Assembly: GCF_018333215.1 (NCBI RefSeq)
Contig: NZ_BORO01000001.1
Span: 310,001-374,000 of the forward strand
Direction: 5' to 3'
DNA from: Oceanobacillus sp. J11TS1
GTDB lineage: Bacteria; Bacillota; Bacilli; Bacillales; Amphibacillaceae
Length of the DNA: 64,000 nt
Below, one piece after another: positions 16,927 to 26,460 of the stretch; within the stretch, counting starts at the first letter, position 1, and each line of letters opens with the position of its first letter. The position numbers and the translations under genes were made by a program. The notes under the pieces are model-generated. The model was not told where the DNA came from, did no database searches, and worked only from the letters and a program-made list of their open reading frames with translations.

Positions 16927-18012
16927 ATGGAAAAGTTAGATAACACCTTAACTATGCTTAAAGATTTAACAGATGCAAAAGGGGTATCAGGAAATGAAAA
17001 AGAAGTAAGGGAAGTATTTGAACGCTATATTAAACCTTATGCAGATGACGTAACAATCGATAATTTAGGCAGCTCCATCGCTAAAAAGGTTGGGGACGAG
17101 AATGGGCCAAAGATTATGATTGCGGGACATCTGGACGAAATTGGCATGATGGTAACACGCATTGATGAAAATGGCTTTTTATATTTTCAGACAGTTGGAG
17201 GCTGGTGGAACCAAGTAATGTTGGCCCAACGTGTAACAATCATGGGGTCAAAAGGGGATTTAACTGGTGTTATTGGTTCTAAACCGCCGCATGTATTAAC
17301 TGCTGAAGCTAGAAAAAAACCATATGAAATCAAAGATATGTTTATTGATATCGGGGCAACGAGTAAAGAAGAAGCAGAATCCTTCGGTGTAAAACCAGGA
17401 GATTCCGTAGTTCCTTATTTTGAATTTACTCCATTAAAAAATGAAAAATTACTCATGGCAAAAGCTTGGGACAATCGTATTGGCTTGGCCATTGCTATTG
17501 ACGTATTAAAGGAATTAAAAAATGAGCAGCATCCTAATACAGTTTACGGTGTAGGTACGATTCAAGAAGAAGTGGGGCTGCGTGGTGCAAAAACGTCAAC
17601 GCATGCGATTCAGCCGGATATTGGTTTTGGAGTTGATGTGGGTATTGCAGGAGATACACCAGGTATAGCCAAGCAAGATGCGGATAGTAAACTTGGAGAA
17701 GGTCCTCAAATAGTACTTTACGATGCTTCGATGATTTCTCATAAAGGACTTCGTGACTTCGTTGTCGAGACAGCTGATGAAAATAATATTCCTTACCAAT
17801 TCACTTCTATGGCTGGCGGAGGGACTGATTCAGGCTCCATCCACTTGACCGGCAATGGTGTTCCGTCTCTTTCTGTTACAATAGCAACACGCTATATCCA
17901 TTCACATGCAGGAATTCTGCATCGTGATGATTATGAGAATGCAGTGAAATTACTGGTGGCGGTTATTAAGAAACTAGATCGTCAGACAGTAGACGCGTTA
18001 ATTAAAGCTTAA
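16927..18012 (+). CDS. ysdC: M42-family metallo-aminopeptidase YsdC
   Basis: 361 residues, the same length as B. subtilis YsdC as I recall. Di-zinc ligands of the M42 fold are visible: H68 and D70 (GHLDEIG), the bridging Asp of AWDNRIG, the Glu pair of [11 protein letters not shown], Asp in FGVDVG and the final His in RYIHSHAG. It likely acts as a large tetrahedral aminopeptidase on short peptides; it is often annotated as a glucanase, which the ligands do not support. ATG 16927 lies 10 bases after AGGAG; TTG 16921 is too close. Confidence 0.9.
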   Translation: MEKLDNTLTMLKDLTDAKGVSGNEKEVREVFERYIKPYADDVTIDNLGSSIAKKVGDENGPKIMIAGHLDEIGMMVTRIDENGFLYFQTVGGWWNQVMLAQRVTIMGSKGDLTGVIGSKPPHVLTAEARKKPYEIKDMFIDIGATSKEEAESFGVKPGDSVVPYFEFTPLKNEKLLMAKAWDNRIGLAIAIDVLKELKNEQHPNTVYGVGTIQEEVGLRGAKTSTHAIQPDIGFGVDVGIAGDTPGIAKQDADSKLGEGPQIVLYDASMISHKGLRDFVVETADENNIPYQFTSMAGGGTDSGSIHLTGNGVPSLSVTIATRYIHSHAGILHRDDYENAVKLLVAVIKKLDRQTVDALIKA

Positions 18013-18023
18013 TAATAATCCTT

Positions 18024-18066
18024 TGCCGTATGTTTTTAGAGTTTCTTAAAAATGTACGGCTTTTTA
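18024..18066 (+). terminator. Terminator after ysdC
   Basis: GCCGTA-TG-TTTTTA pairs with TAAAAA-TG-TACGGC (one internal mismatch pair) and is followed by TTTTTAA. Confidence 0.8.
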
Positions 18067-18126
18067 ATGGACAAAAAAGTATTTATGGAAAGCAGAGATA
18101 GAATCTGCTTGTAAAAGAAGCAATTC

Positions 18127-18155
18127 TTGACAGCAGGAAGCAGTTATGGTAAATT
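18127..18155 (+). promoter_or_regulatory. Sigma-A promoter of the dioxygenase gene
   Basis: TTGACA (18127-18132), 17 bases, TAAATT (18150-18155). An AT-only inverted repeat (ATTTAATT 18158-18165, AATTAAAT 18177-18184) lies at the expected start site but is too low in complexity to call an operator. Confidence 0.7.
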
Positions 18156-18202
18156 ACATTTAATTCAATCATTTTTAATTAAATATAAAAGGAGATTTTC
18201 TG

Positions 18203-19186
18203 ATGAATCCAATCCGTGGGATGCACCACGTTACAGCAATTACAAGCAGTGCAGAGAAAAACTATGAATTTTTTACGTATGTGTTAGGCATGCGCTTGGT
18301 AAAGAAAACAGTCAACCAAGATGATATACAAACCTACCATTTATTCTTCGCGGATGATGAGGGAAGCGCTGGAACAGATATGACATTTTTTGATTTTCCG
18401 GGAATCCCAAAAGGTTCGCATGGAACGAATGAAATCTATAAAACATCCTTCCGTGTACCAAACGATGCAGCATTGGAATACTGGGTAAAACGATTCGATC
18501 GCCTAGGGATTGGGCATACTGGAATTAAACAGCAGTTTGATGTGAAGACGTTGTCCTTTTCTGATTTTGATGATCAACAGTATCAATTCGTTTCAGACGA
18601 GAATAATGCAGGAAGAGAATCAGGGAAACCATGGAAAGAAGGACCAATCCCACTAGAATATGCAATTACTGGACTCGGCCCTGTTGTGATACGCATTGCA
18701 GATTTTAATTTCTTTAAACAAGTATTAGAGCAAGTATTTTTGTATAAAGAGATTTCTAGTGAAGAATCCCTTCATCTTTTTGAAATTGGAAAAGGAGGAA
18801 ATGGTGCGCGAATCATTGTAGAGCACAACGAAGAATTACCTCCTGCTATTCAAGGTTACGGAACTGTGCACCATGCAGCATTATGTGTGGATGAACGAGA
18901 AGATATAGAAAACTGGAAACAAAGAATGGAACAATTTGGTTTTCGGACTTCTGGATTTGTAGAAAGATTTTATTTTGGTTCATTATATATTCCGGTCGCA
19001 CCGCAGATTTTATTTGAGTTAGCTACGGCGGGGCCTGGATTTATGGAAGATGAACCTTATGAAACGTTAGGAGAGAAATTGTCTTTACCTCCTTTTCTTG
19101 AACCGCAACGGGAACAGATAGAAAGCCAGGTAAGAGAAATGGATACCGTTCGCAGCAATAAAAAAATAGAAAAGGAATATGAATAG
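18203..19186 (+). CDS. Ring-cleaving dioxygenase / VOC-family protein (MhqO/MhqA-like)
   Basis: 327 residues with two vicinal-oxygen-chelate domains. Metal-ligand positions are visible in GMHHVTAI near the N-terminus, GTVHHAALCV at about 220 and ILFELAT near 272. The wording (NYEFFTYVLGMRLVKKTVNQDD, HLFFADDEGSAGTDMTFF) matches the B. subtilis Mhq proteins, which are induced by quinones and catechols through MhqR. The substrate is not determinable here. It has its own promoter and ends at a bidirectional terminator convergent with glxK. Confidence 0.85.
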   Translation: MNPIRGMHHVTAITSSAEKNYEFFTYVLGMRLVKKTVNQDDIQTYHLFFADDEGSAGTDMTFFDFPGIPKGSHGTNEIYKTSFRVPNDAALEYWVKRFDRLGIGHTGIKQQFDVKTLSFSDFDDQQYQFVSDENNAGRESGKPWKEGPIPLEYAITGLGPVVIRIADFNFFKQVLEQVFLYKEISSEESLHLFEIGKGGNGARIIVEHNEELPPAIQGYGTVHHAALCVDEREDIENWKQRMEQFGFRTSGFVERFYFGSLYIPVAPQILFELATAGPGFMEDEPYETLGEKLSLPPFLEPQREQIESQVREMDTVRSNKKIEKEYE

Positions 19187-19207
19187 GTTTTAAGAAGCTA
19201 TCATATA

Positions 19208-19251
19208 AAAAAGGATTCGTTATCAATTAGTAATACACGAATCCTTTTACT
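19208..19251. terminator. Bidirectional terminator between the dioxygenase gene and glxK
   Basis: AAAAGGATTCGT pairs perfectly with ACGAATCCTTTT around a 16-base loop, with A and T runs on both flanks. Confidence 0.88.
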
Positions 19252-19263
19252 TAATATGAAGAT

Positions 19264-20415
19264 TTAGAGTGCGCTCTTTACTTTAAGAATCCGGGCAATA
19301 TTCCTAGCCAATCCCTCTAAAAATTCCGGGCCATTTTCTAACGCATGCTTCTGTTCACAGGGAGATTGGATAATGCTAAAAGCAGCGTCGATTCCGTATT
19401 CATATACTTTCTCATAGTTTGGTCCGAGCGTCCCACATAATGCAATCACCGGGATGTTGTTTTGTTTTGCTGCTTTTGCCACTCCAATAGGTGTTTTTCC
19501 ATAGATTGTCTGCCCATCAATTTTACCTTCTCCAGTAATAACAAGACTGGACTGGGCAATACGATTATAAAAATCAGTTTCTTTTAAAACAATCTCTACA
19601 CCTGGTTTAAGTGTTGCTTCTAAAAATGCAATTAAACCAGCACCTAGACCGCCAGCCGCTCCAGATCCAGGAATATCCTTTACAGATTTTCCTGTAAAAC
19701 GTTCCTGCACGTCATGATAATGACTTAACGCTTGGTCGAGCAGATGGACCATTTCCTTACTTGCACCTTTTTGCGGTCCATAAACTGCGCTCGCACCGTC
19801 AGCCCCTAAAAGCACATTATCAACATCACAGGCTACAACTATTTCTGTATTTTTTAATCTGGCATCCAGTTTAGAAATATCAATGTGATCAAGATCAATT
19901 AAATTTCCGCCGCCACAATCTAGTTTCTCGCCATTACGTTGATAAAAATGAGCTCCTAAAGCTTCCAGCATACCAGCACCACCATCATTTGTAGCGCTTC
20001 CACCAATTCCGAGAATAATTTTAGAAACGCCGTGGTCCAGCGCAGCCATAATTAATTCGCCGGTTCCATAGGTGGTTGCGAGCAAAGGATTTCTCTTTTC
20101 AATTGGGACTAGTTCCAGCCCTGAAGCTTCTGCTGCTTCCAGAATAGCTGTCGACTTGTCTCCAGATATTGCATATGCTGCACGAACAGGATCACCCATC
20201 GGATTGGTAACCGTTTTATAATAAATCCTTCCCTCGAGTGCATCAGCCAATGATTGTGTTGTGCCCTCACCGCCATCAGCCATTGGGATGATTTCAAACG
20301 CAGCTTCATCTCGGAAAACAGTACTGAATCCTCTAGCTATTGATTCTGCGGCTTGTTTAGCTGTCATACTTTCTTTAAATGAATCGGGTGCGATAACGAT
20401 TTTTTTCTTATGCAT
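19264..20415 (-). CDS. glxK: Glycerate kinase (GarK/GlxK family)
   Basis: 383 residues. The N-terminal KIVIAPDSFKESMTAKQAAESIARGF and PMADGGEGTT are the family signature; GIGGSATNDGGAGMLEALGA and VITGEGKIDGQTIYGKTP follow in the catalytic part. The enzyme phosphorylates D-glycerate (to the 2- or 3-phosphate according to subgroup), feeding glycolysis. ATG 20415 lies 9 bases after GGAG; an in-frame TTG at 20430 encloses that ribosome-binding site and is rejected. No glyoxylate-pathway partner gene is adjacent. Confidence 0.92.
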   Translation of the reverse strand: MHKKKIVIAPDSFKESMTAKQAAESIARGFSTVFRDEAAFEIIPMADGGEGTTQSLADALEGRIYYKTVTNPMGDPVRAAYAISGDKSTAILEAAEASGLELVPIEKRNPLLATTYGTGELIMAALDHGVSKIILGIGGSATNDGGAGMLEALGAHFYQRNGEKLDCGGGNLIDLDHIDISKLDARLKNTEIVVACDVDNVLLGADGASAVYGPQKGASKEMVHLLDQALSHYHDVQERFTGKSVKDIPGSGAAGGLGAGLIAFLEATLKPGVEIVLKETDFYNRIAQSSLVITGEGKIDGQTIYGKTPIGVAKAAKQNNIPVIALCGTLGPNYEKVYEYGIDAAFSIIQSPCEQKHALENGPEFLEGLARNIARILKVKSAL

Positions 20416-20608
20416 GTAAGTCAACTCCAATCGATTAATTAGTCACTAAGCTAGCATTTATAAATACAGCGCTAATGTTTATAATAATTTGGTTGCAGAA
20501 GTGCTGCTTAAGCGAAATCTGAATTTCCTAAAACGAAAAAGAGGGAAGAGGGGAGTTAGTACATTTTGCAATCTTATTGGTTCGTTTCTTGAACGTTTAG
20601 ATATGAAT

Positions 20609-20650
20609 AAACAGTAAGGAATCAACTGTAAAATAGATTCCTTACTGTTT
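20609..20650. terminator. 15-bp perfect stem-loop in the glxK-transglycosylase gap
   Basis: AAACAGTAAGGAATC (20609-20623) and GATTCCTTACTGTTT (20636-20650) flank a 12-base loop. It lies downstream of the minus-strand transglycosylase gene and probably ends its transcript, although the T run is short. Nothing else is recognisable in the gap 20416-20716. Confidence 0.65.
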
Positions 20651-20716
20651 GAAATAAATATTTATTAAGGCGGAGGGGCAGCATTTATTCTATACGCTAT
20701 TATAATCAACAAAAAT

Positions 20717-21355
20717 CTATGCAAATGAACGGTATGTATTCATTACGTTCGATACATAAGCGGTTGTTTCTTTAAACGGTGGTACGCCACGATGTTTATC
20801 TACATTTCCTGGACCGGCATTATAAGCTGCTAAAGCTAATTCTACATTACCATCATATCTTTTTAACATTTGACTTAGATATTTTGCTCCGCCTTCAATA
20901 TTTTGCTGAGGATCATAGGAATTCGTAACGCCTAATCCTGCCGCTGTTTTTGGCATTAATTGCATGAGCCCTTGAGCGCCAACGGAACTTGTTGCGTTCG
21001 GGTCGTAATTTGATTCCTGCTTAATAACAGCATGAATTAAATTTTCACTTATATGATACTTGTTTGCCATTTTTTGAATGATTGCCTGAAATTTAGATCC
21101 CTCGTTTGTTGCTTGGTTTACGGGGGAGTTCCCCAATGCAGCCGTTTGAGCCAGCGGCGATGCTATAAAAGTAGACTTAGAGATATTAGAACCAAAATCC
21201 TGTGCTGTACGCTGTTCTGCTTCTTGAATTCGCTCTAATAGCAGTTGTTGAAAAGATTTTGCGCCGAAACCAGTGTTCTCTGTACTATGCGAAGCAGCTG
21301 GAATCGAAGATAAAATCTGCAAAGGATTCGTTTGTTGATTTGTATTAATTTCCAT
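20717..21355 (-). CDS. Lytic transglycosylase, SLT domain (YjbJ-like)
   Basis: 212 residues. The C-terminal half is a Slt-type lysozyme fold: the catalytic Glu is E114 in [11 protein letters not shown], followed by [25 protein letters not shown] and [13 protein letters not shown]. It cleaves the MurNAc-GlcNAc bond to the 1,6-anhydro product. There is no signal peptide or membrane helix in the first 90 residues, which are polar and Gln/Ser/Thr-rich, so the export route is unclear; B. subtilis YjbJ (CwlQ) is similar in this respect. It is monocistronic. Confidence 0.88.
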   Translation of the reverse strand: MEINTNQQTNPLQILSSIPAASHSTENTGFGAKSFQQLLLERIQEAEQRTAQDFGSNISKSTFIASPLAQTAALGNSPVNQATNEGSKFQAIIQKMANKYHISENLIHAVIKQESNYDPNATSSVGAQGLMQLMPKTAAGLGVTNSYDPQQNIEGGAKYLSQMLKRYDGNVELALAAYNAGPGNVDKHRGVPPFKETTAYVSNVMNTYRSFA

Positions 21356-21591
21356 TAATTTTCACCGTCCAAATTAACTAAAAGATTAATTCTTTGTGTT
21401 TACTCATTCATATTGAAAGAGCTAATAAAACAACAGGTTAGCGAAAGCAGTATAACTTTCTTCGTAACGGAACAAACCTGTATGGATAGGGGATTATCTC
21501 AGAAACGTTTTTCTTTGATATGATTTTTACTCAGCTCTTTGAACGAACTATATCACTATTATTCTATCTGTTTTAAAACGTTAAGGCAATA

Positions 21592-22266
21592 TTATATAGA
21601 GATAATTTTCATGTTTGCTTCACGTAATAGATTTTCATAAAATGGATCGTTCCCTATGCATATCACGGCATGGCAAATACTTTTAATCTCATCCATATCA
21701 TGTGAAGTATACATAATCATTTTATGGTCATCTTGTGCTTTCTGTTTTAGATATTGGGCAATTTCTTTTTTTGATCGCAAATCAATGCCGACAGTCGGCT
21801 CATCTAATAATAAAAGTTCAGGATTATGGATTAAGCTAATCGCCATATTTAATTTTCGCTTCATCCCGCCGGAGAGCATGTGAACTGGCTCTTTCCATTT
21901 TAATAATTCCATATCCTCACAAAGCTGTTTTAATTCGTCTTTTGATCGATTTACCCATGAGAGCTTTTCAAAAAAAATCATGTTTTCTTCCACTGTCATG
22001 TCTTCCCATAAAGCAATATCCTGCGGGACAAATCCGACCAGCTTACGAAGCTGTTTACGATTTTTCTCATACGTCCATTCTCCTAAGCGAATACTGCCGG
22101 TATTTGCTTTTGAAATAGTTGCTAAAATACGCAGCAGGGAGGATTTTCCTGCACCATTTTCACCAACTAAGCCGATAATTTCTCCTGAATTAACTTGAAA
22201 AGAAAGATTTTCAAGGACTTTCTTTTTTCCAAAGGATTTAGATATATTATCAATTTCTAGCTGCAT
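21592..22266 (-). CDS. ABC-2 exporter, ATP-binding subunit
   Basis: 224 residues. Walker A GENGAGKS (about 35-42), Q-loop VPQDIALWEDMT, signature LSGGMKRKL (about 132-140), Walker B LLLLDEPTVGID and switch His in YTSHDMDE are intact. Short single-domain ATPases of this kind drive drug, lantibiotic or polyene exporters (NatA/LnrL type). Its start overlaps the upstream permease by 17 bases. It is the last gene of a four-gene minus-strand unit. Confidence 0.93.
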   Translation of the reverse strand: MQLEIDNISKSFGKKKVLENLSFQVNSGEIIGLVGENGAGKSSLLRILATISKANTGSIRLGEWTYEKNRKQLRKLVGFVPQDIALWEDMTVEENMIFFEKLSWVNRSKDELKQLCEDMELLKWKEPVHMLSGGMKRKLNMAISLIHNPELLLLDEPTVGIDLRSKKEIAQYLKQKAQDDHKMIMYTSHDMDEIKSICHAVICIGNDPFYENLLREANMKIISI

Positions 22267-23401
22267 TATTGTAAACTCCTTTCATACACCAAACAATCAA
22301 ACAAATGGGACCTAGAATTGTCCATCCGCTCCATGCTTGTTCATAAACAACCTGCCGTAATGGATTGAGATAAGCAATCCACGGGTAACTTGCGTAGACG
22401 CCATCCATTGGTATAATAATTCCACTTATGATGATTGTTACCAAAACGATAAGAATAGCGGTAATATAGTAGGAGAGGAGCTTTTTAAAAGATAATCCTA
22501 CTAAAAAGACAAGCATACAAATCGTCAAACGAAAACTAAGTATATATCCAAATTGTGGTAAACTCCATTTTTCATCATATAGAAAATAGAAAGCTATCCA
22601 TGCAAACATGTCTAAAATAAATAATCCAAAGCTGTAAAGGATAAAGTTATATATCAAATATTGACGTAATGAAAAACGATGAAAGATAAATCGAATACGG
22701 GTGCTTGCGTTTCTTTCTTTTATCAGCCAGTCAAATAGAAAGAAAGTAGATAAAAGAGTAAATACAGACCATAGTCCCCAAGGATTTTGGAAGAGAGAAA
22801 ACCCCGTATCTGCGCTTGTTTTTGCCTCTTCACCGAGTAAAGTAAAGTTTGTAAAGAGTAAGTTTTCGCTTTCTTCAATGGAATAAATCTTGTCAATTAC
22901 TTCTTGATAAGTTGGGACAGAAGAACTTTTAAGGGACTCTCCTAAATCCATAATCGTATAGGCTGTTTTTGATTTTCCGCTATCTTCCTGAACAAACGAG
23001 GCAATCATTTCAACAACTGGTGTATATCCCATCGATAAATCAGTTCGGTAGCTTGTTATTAAGCGATTGCGCTGTCCGGATTGAATGGCATCCGCATAGC
23101 CCTCTTTAATGATAAAAGCACTATCTAACTCGTGTCTAGTTACCATTTGTTTTGCTTCTGTTTCATTTTCCATTTCGATTACTCGAATTAAATCGGATTT
23201 ATCTAATTTTTCTTTCAACTGGATTGCTATTTCAGAATCTTCCTTCAGAATAATTCCGACTGGTATTTGACTCTGATTTTGCATAGCCTCAGAGCCAGTT
23301 AGAAAAATCCATGTTAATAATATAGGTAAAACAAACCAAAATAATATAGAAAGCAGATGCTTTTTCAAATGTAACCAGCGAGTCGTTATGATATCCATCA
23401 T
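22250..23401 (-). CDS. ABC-2 type exporter permease, second subunit
   Basis: 383 residues with ABC-2 topology: one N-terminal helix (HLLSILFWFVLPILLTWIFLTG), an extracellular domain of about 170 residues (IPVGIILKEDSEIAIQLKEKL...), then about five C-terminal helices from about 210 onward. The layout resembles the paired LnrM/LnrN or NatB-like permeases. It overlaps the preceding permease by 4 bases and the following ATPase by 17, implying coupled translation and a heteromeric transporter. The substrate is unknown. Confidence 0.88.
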   Translation of the reverse strand: MMDIITTRWLHLKKHLLSILFWFVLPILLTWIFLTGSEAMQNQSQIPVGIILKEDSEIAIQLKEKLDKSDLIRVIEMENETEAKQMVTRHELDSAFIIKEGYADAIQSGQRNRLITSYRTDLSMGYTPVVEMIASFVQEDSGKSKTAYTIMDLGESLKSSSVPTYQEVIDKIYSIEESENLLFTNFTLLGEEAKTSADTGFSLFQNPWGLWSVFTLLSTFFLFDWLIKERNASTRIRFIFHRFSLRQYLIYNFILYSFGLFILDMFAWIAFYFLYDEKWSLPQFGYILSFRLTICMLVFLVGLSFKKLLSYYITAILIVLVTIIISGIIIPMDGVYASYPWIAYLNPLRQVVYEQAWSGWTILGPICLIVWCMKGVYNNAARN

Positions 23402-24618
23402 ATTTTTCGCTCCCTCCAGCTTGATAATCCTAGTAAAACAAAGACTAAAACACCAATGACTAGAAGACTAGCGGTGTATTCTGCATAATGTCTTTGATTT
23501 AGCACCATTTCCTGCAGCCAATAAAGACTATTATAGGCGTAAGAATAGGAGAGGTAATCCTGGATCCCCACTGGTAAGTAAAGCGTCGGAATAATTGCGC
23601 CGCTAAACAGGATTAAGATAAACACAAAAAGTATTTGTATGAATAACCGGAACTTTAACGACGAAATAAGCACTTCCAAAATAGCCAATGAGAGGATCAA
23701 TCCAATTTGATAAATGGAAATGAGCAAAGTTGCACGCATGATATTCTCCTGGTCAAACTGAATATCTAAGAAATAAAGCAATGAAAAGAAAGAAAGACAA
23801 GCTAAAATCAAAGATACCACACCTGTGACGAGTATTTTAGCAAGTATTTGTCTAAATTGCGTAGCTCCGTACAATTGCATACGTTGACGAATCAATGGTG
23901 GATTTTCTTTTGTGAAAAAGTAATAAAGCGAAAACAGCCATAAACTGCTAATAATAAACCAAGCTCCTAAGCTAAAATAAGCGGCAGGGGAGGAGCTGGC
24001 TTCATTTGCTAAAGTTTGTTCCCTTATTACCTGATCTCTGCCAACTGTATAAAGAAGAAAATCTTGGAATTGCTCAAAAACAAAGTCATTTCTTGCCTCA
24101 TCATCCATTTGAAATTGTTTCGCATAATAATTAATTGCTAGAATATTAGCTTGTGAGGAACGGATATGACGAACGACACTTTGGAGGGTTTCGTTAATCA
24201 TAAAACTTTCTACCCGCTGCTTACGGTTTCCAACAATAGGAACTTCGACAGAATGCCCTTGATATAGGTCTTGGATAAACCCTTTTGGAAAAGCGATATA
24301 TGTACTTAGATTATTTAATTCAATCTGCTGGATAGCTTCTTCCTCGGATAATTCATTGACTTCTAAAAAATCAATAAAACCAGAGGATTGTTCTAATAAT
24401 TGAACCATCATTTCCGTTTCAGCTGATTTATCTAAATCAACTAAACCTAATTGAATGGGTTCATTTTCATCCTGGGTAAAAAAACTGACAACAATAATCA
24501 TCATAAGTCCTGCTAAAAGAAACGGAAAGATGAAAAGAAGAGGAAGTGAGTACCACTTCCTCTTAAGTTGCCGTATATGATTTTTGATAAAAAGCCCAGT
24601 CTGCTTCATAAAAATCAT
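23398..24618 (-). CDS. ABC-2 type exporter permease, first subunit
   Basis: About 406 residues with the same plan as its neighbour: a basic N-terminus, a first helix (LPLLFIFPFLLAGLMMIIVVSFF), a large external domain (IQLGLVDLDKSAETEMMVQLLEQ...) and about five C-terminal helices. The start is uncertain: GTG 24630, ATG 24618 and ATG 24609 are in frame and none has a strong ribosome-binding site; 24618 is chosen. It follows the membrane-anchored gene by about 46 bases. With 22250-23401 it would form the membrane channel. Confidence 0.86.
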   Translation of the reverse strand: MIFMKQTGLFIKNHIRQLKRKWYSLPLLFIFPFLLAGLMMIIVVSFFTQDENEPIQLGLVDLDKSAETEMMVQLLEQSSGFIDFLEVNELSEEEAIQQIELNNLSTYIAFPKGFIQDLYQGHSVEVPIVGNRKQRVESFMINETLQSVVRHIRSSQANILAINYYAKQFQMDDEARNDFVFEQFQDFLLYTVGRDQVIREQTLANEASSSPAAYFSLGAWFIISSLWLFSLYYFFTKENPPLIRQRMQLYGATQFRQILAKILVTGVVSLILACLSFFSLLYFLDIQFDQENIMRATLLISIYQIGLILSLAILEVLISSLKFRLFIQILFVFILILFSGAIIPTLYLPVGIQDYLSYSYAYNSLYWLQEMVLNQRHYAEYTASLLVIGVLVFVLLGLSSWRERKI

Positions 24619-24664
24619 GATTATGCACACTCTTTTCTTTCTAATTCAATCATTTATGGAGTAC

Positions 24665-26272
24665 TTAGAGGCCAAATTGTGCTAACCATTGCTCAAGTTG
24701 ACGACTAAAGTCACCTTCAAAGTATTCTTGAAGTTCTGCAGCGGACATCGCGCCAAGATCAACGACGTTCGACGTATCGACACCTTCTACAGCGTCAATT
24801 ACAGAACCTTCCACATCTAAGTCCATCGATACATTTTCGATATATCCAGGGAAATCTAATGCAATATTATTGTTTGAATTCATTTGGTCTCCATCATAGG
24901 TAGAATCACCAGTCCAGCTGAGGTTAAGTGTTTCATTATCTACTGTGAACTGCAGCTGGCGATCGAAATTGCGAGTAGAACCATCTACGGATTCATCTCC
25001 AGTGTAAGATGCGGCGAACTGAACTGGAGCATAACCATCGTCAACCGCAAAAGTAAGGTTTGCGCTATCTGTGACAGCGTCTCCGTCACCTTGGAAGTCA
25101 CCATCAAACCCAATAGATACTTCTTCGTGCTCACCGTTCATTGTTAATGTTTGGTCAAAATATAGTTGCTTATCATCAAATAATTGTCCGCCTGATAAAC
25201 TGATATTCAATAGTTTTTCACCCTCAGGAGCTAGACTGATAGAAGTGTCACGCTGCACAACTTTGTTATCAGATACCCAAAGTGTAGACTGGAGTCCATC
25301 AGGGAATTGGAAGTTTTTAATTTCTTCAATGCCTTGGTCGATGGCATTGTCAAATTCTTTTAATACTTGATCAATTTGTTCTTCCATTACTGCCGGGTCT
25401 TCTAGTGGCATAGAAGCAGTTTGTTCAAACTGTCCCTTAAGAATTTCTTTAAATTTATTGTCACCTTTCATCTTTTCTAATACAGAAGTGATGACAGATT
25501 TAAGTTCCTTTTCTGAAAGATTCATAGTGATTTTTTCAGCACTGATAGAATCACCGTTTACTTTTACATCTTCTTTTTCACTTTCAAACGCCTCGTCTGG
25601 AAGCTCCTCATAGATGAACATGAGGTATTCATCTTGGATGTATTTTTTTTCTTCATCCGTTAATAGGGCACCATCATTTTCAAATACAAGTTCTTCAATA
25701 CCTAATTGCTCATTACCTGTAAAAGTATAAGGGTCGATTTCAGCTAATACACTGCCGAGATCTTCATCAGAAATCTTAAGAATTTCTTCCAAAAATGGAA
25801 GTTGTGCGTACACATCAGAACCTTCAATATAGCCGGCTATACCGCTGAAGTCTATGCCTCCAACATTTACGGATAACTCACTGTATGCCTGTTTGTTCTT
25901 CATATCTGTTTCAGAATCCATTGTAAGCTGTGCGTTAGAAAGCATAGCAATGATTTGAGGATCTGCATAATATGAATTTTCAAGCCCTTCAAGGTTTAAA
26001 CCAAGATTCACGGTTTGAGAAACAGGGTTCTCCATTGATTTTTCATACCAATTCACTTCATCCTCATATTTTGTTTCAAAAAAGTTTTGCATTTGTTCTA
26101 TTGAGTTTTTCTCAGCTTGGAAATAAGTAGCTTTCGGTGTAGATGCTGTCAGGAAGAATGCAGCTGCACCCCCGACACCCAGTACGATTACAGCGACTAT
26201 AATAGCAATAATCCCTTTTGATAACCCTTTCTTCTTTGGCTGTTGCTCCGTATCATTATTATTTTCTACCAA
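24665..26272 (-). CDS. Membrane-anchored extracytoplasmic protein, possibly DUF6583 family
   Basis: 535 residues. A short charged cytoplasmic head (ENNNDTEQQPKKKGLSKG) is followed by one helix (IIAIIVAVIVLGVGGAAAFFLTA) and a large acidic extracytoplasmic domain, the acidic surface being typical of salt-tolerant species. I relate it tentatively to DUF6583; function is unknown. The start is TTG 26272, 8 bases after AAAGGAG; the open frame continues upstream to 26380 without a ribosome-binding site. It leads the operon with the ABC-2 exporter, so it may be a substrate-binding, sensing or immunity partner. Confidence 0.82.
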   Translation of the reverse strand: MVENNNDTEQQPKKKGLSKGIIAIIVAVIVLGVGGAAAFFLTASTPKATYFQAEKNSIEQMQNFFETKYEDEVNWYEKSMENPVSQTVNLGLNLEGLENSYYADPQIIAMLSNAQLTMDSETDMKNKQAYSELSVNVGGIDFSGIAGYIEGSDVYAQLPFLEEILKISDEDLGSVLAEIDPYTFTGNEQLGIEELVFENDGALLTDEEKKYIQDEYLMFIYEELPDEAFESEKEDVKVNGDSISAEKITMNLSEKELKSVITSVLEKMKGDNKFKEILKGQFEQTASMPLEDPAVMEEQIDQVLKEFDNAIDQGIEEIKNFQFPDGLQSTLWVSDNKVVQRDTSISLAPEGEKLLNISLSGGQLFDDKQLYFDQTLTMNGEHEEVSIGFDGDFQGDGDAVTDSANLTFAVDDGYAPVQFAASYTGDESVDGSTRNFDRQLQFTVDNETLNLSWTGDSTYDGDQMNSNNNIALDFPGYIENVSMDLDVEGSVIDAVEGVDTSNVVDLGAMSAAELQEYFEGDFSRQLEQWLAQFGL

Positions 26273-26302
26273 ATTACATGCTCCTTTCTTGTTTTTAAAT
26301 TC

Positions 26303-26315
26303 GTGCAATTTGCAC
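26303..26315. promoter_or_regulatory. Perfect 13-bp palindrome before the exporter operon
   Basis: GTGCAATTTGCAC is symmetric about its central T and lies about 30 bases upstream of the TTG start of the membrane-anchored protein. It is a candidate operator for the operon; the regulator is unknown. Confidence 0.4.
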
Positions 26316-26460
26316 ATTTTTAAATAGGAATAAAAGATTAGCGTATGTAGTCTTGCCAGGCTGCTATTCCTTTTTCCCATATTATAAATTATATTCGTCA
26401 GCTGAGAATTAGAATCATAAATTTATAATATGAAAAACTGCCTCAATCCGTTATATCATT

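Noticed and set aside
18158-18184. Inverted repeat ATTTAATT...AATTAAAT as an MhqR-type operator
   Set aside because: Made only of A and T with an 11-base spacer, and does not resemble the MhqR site as I remember it.
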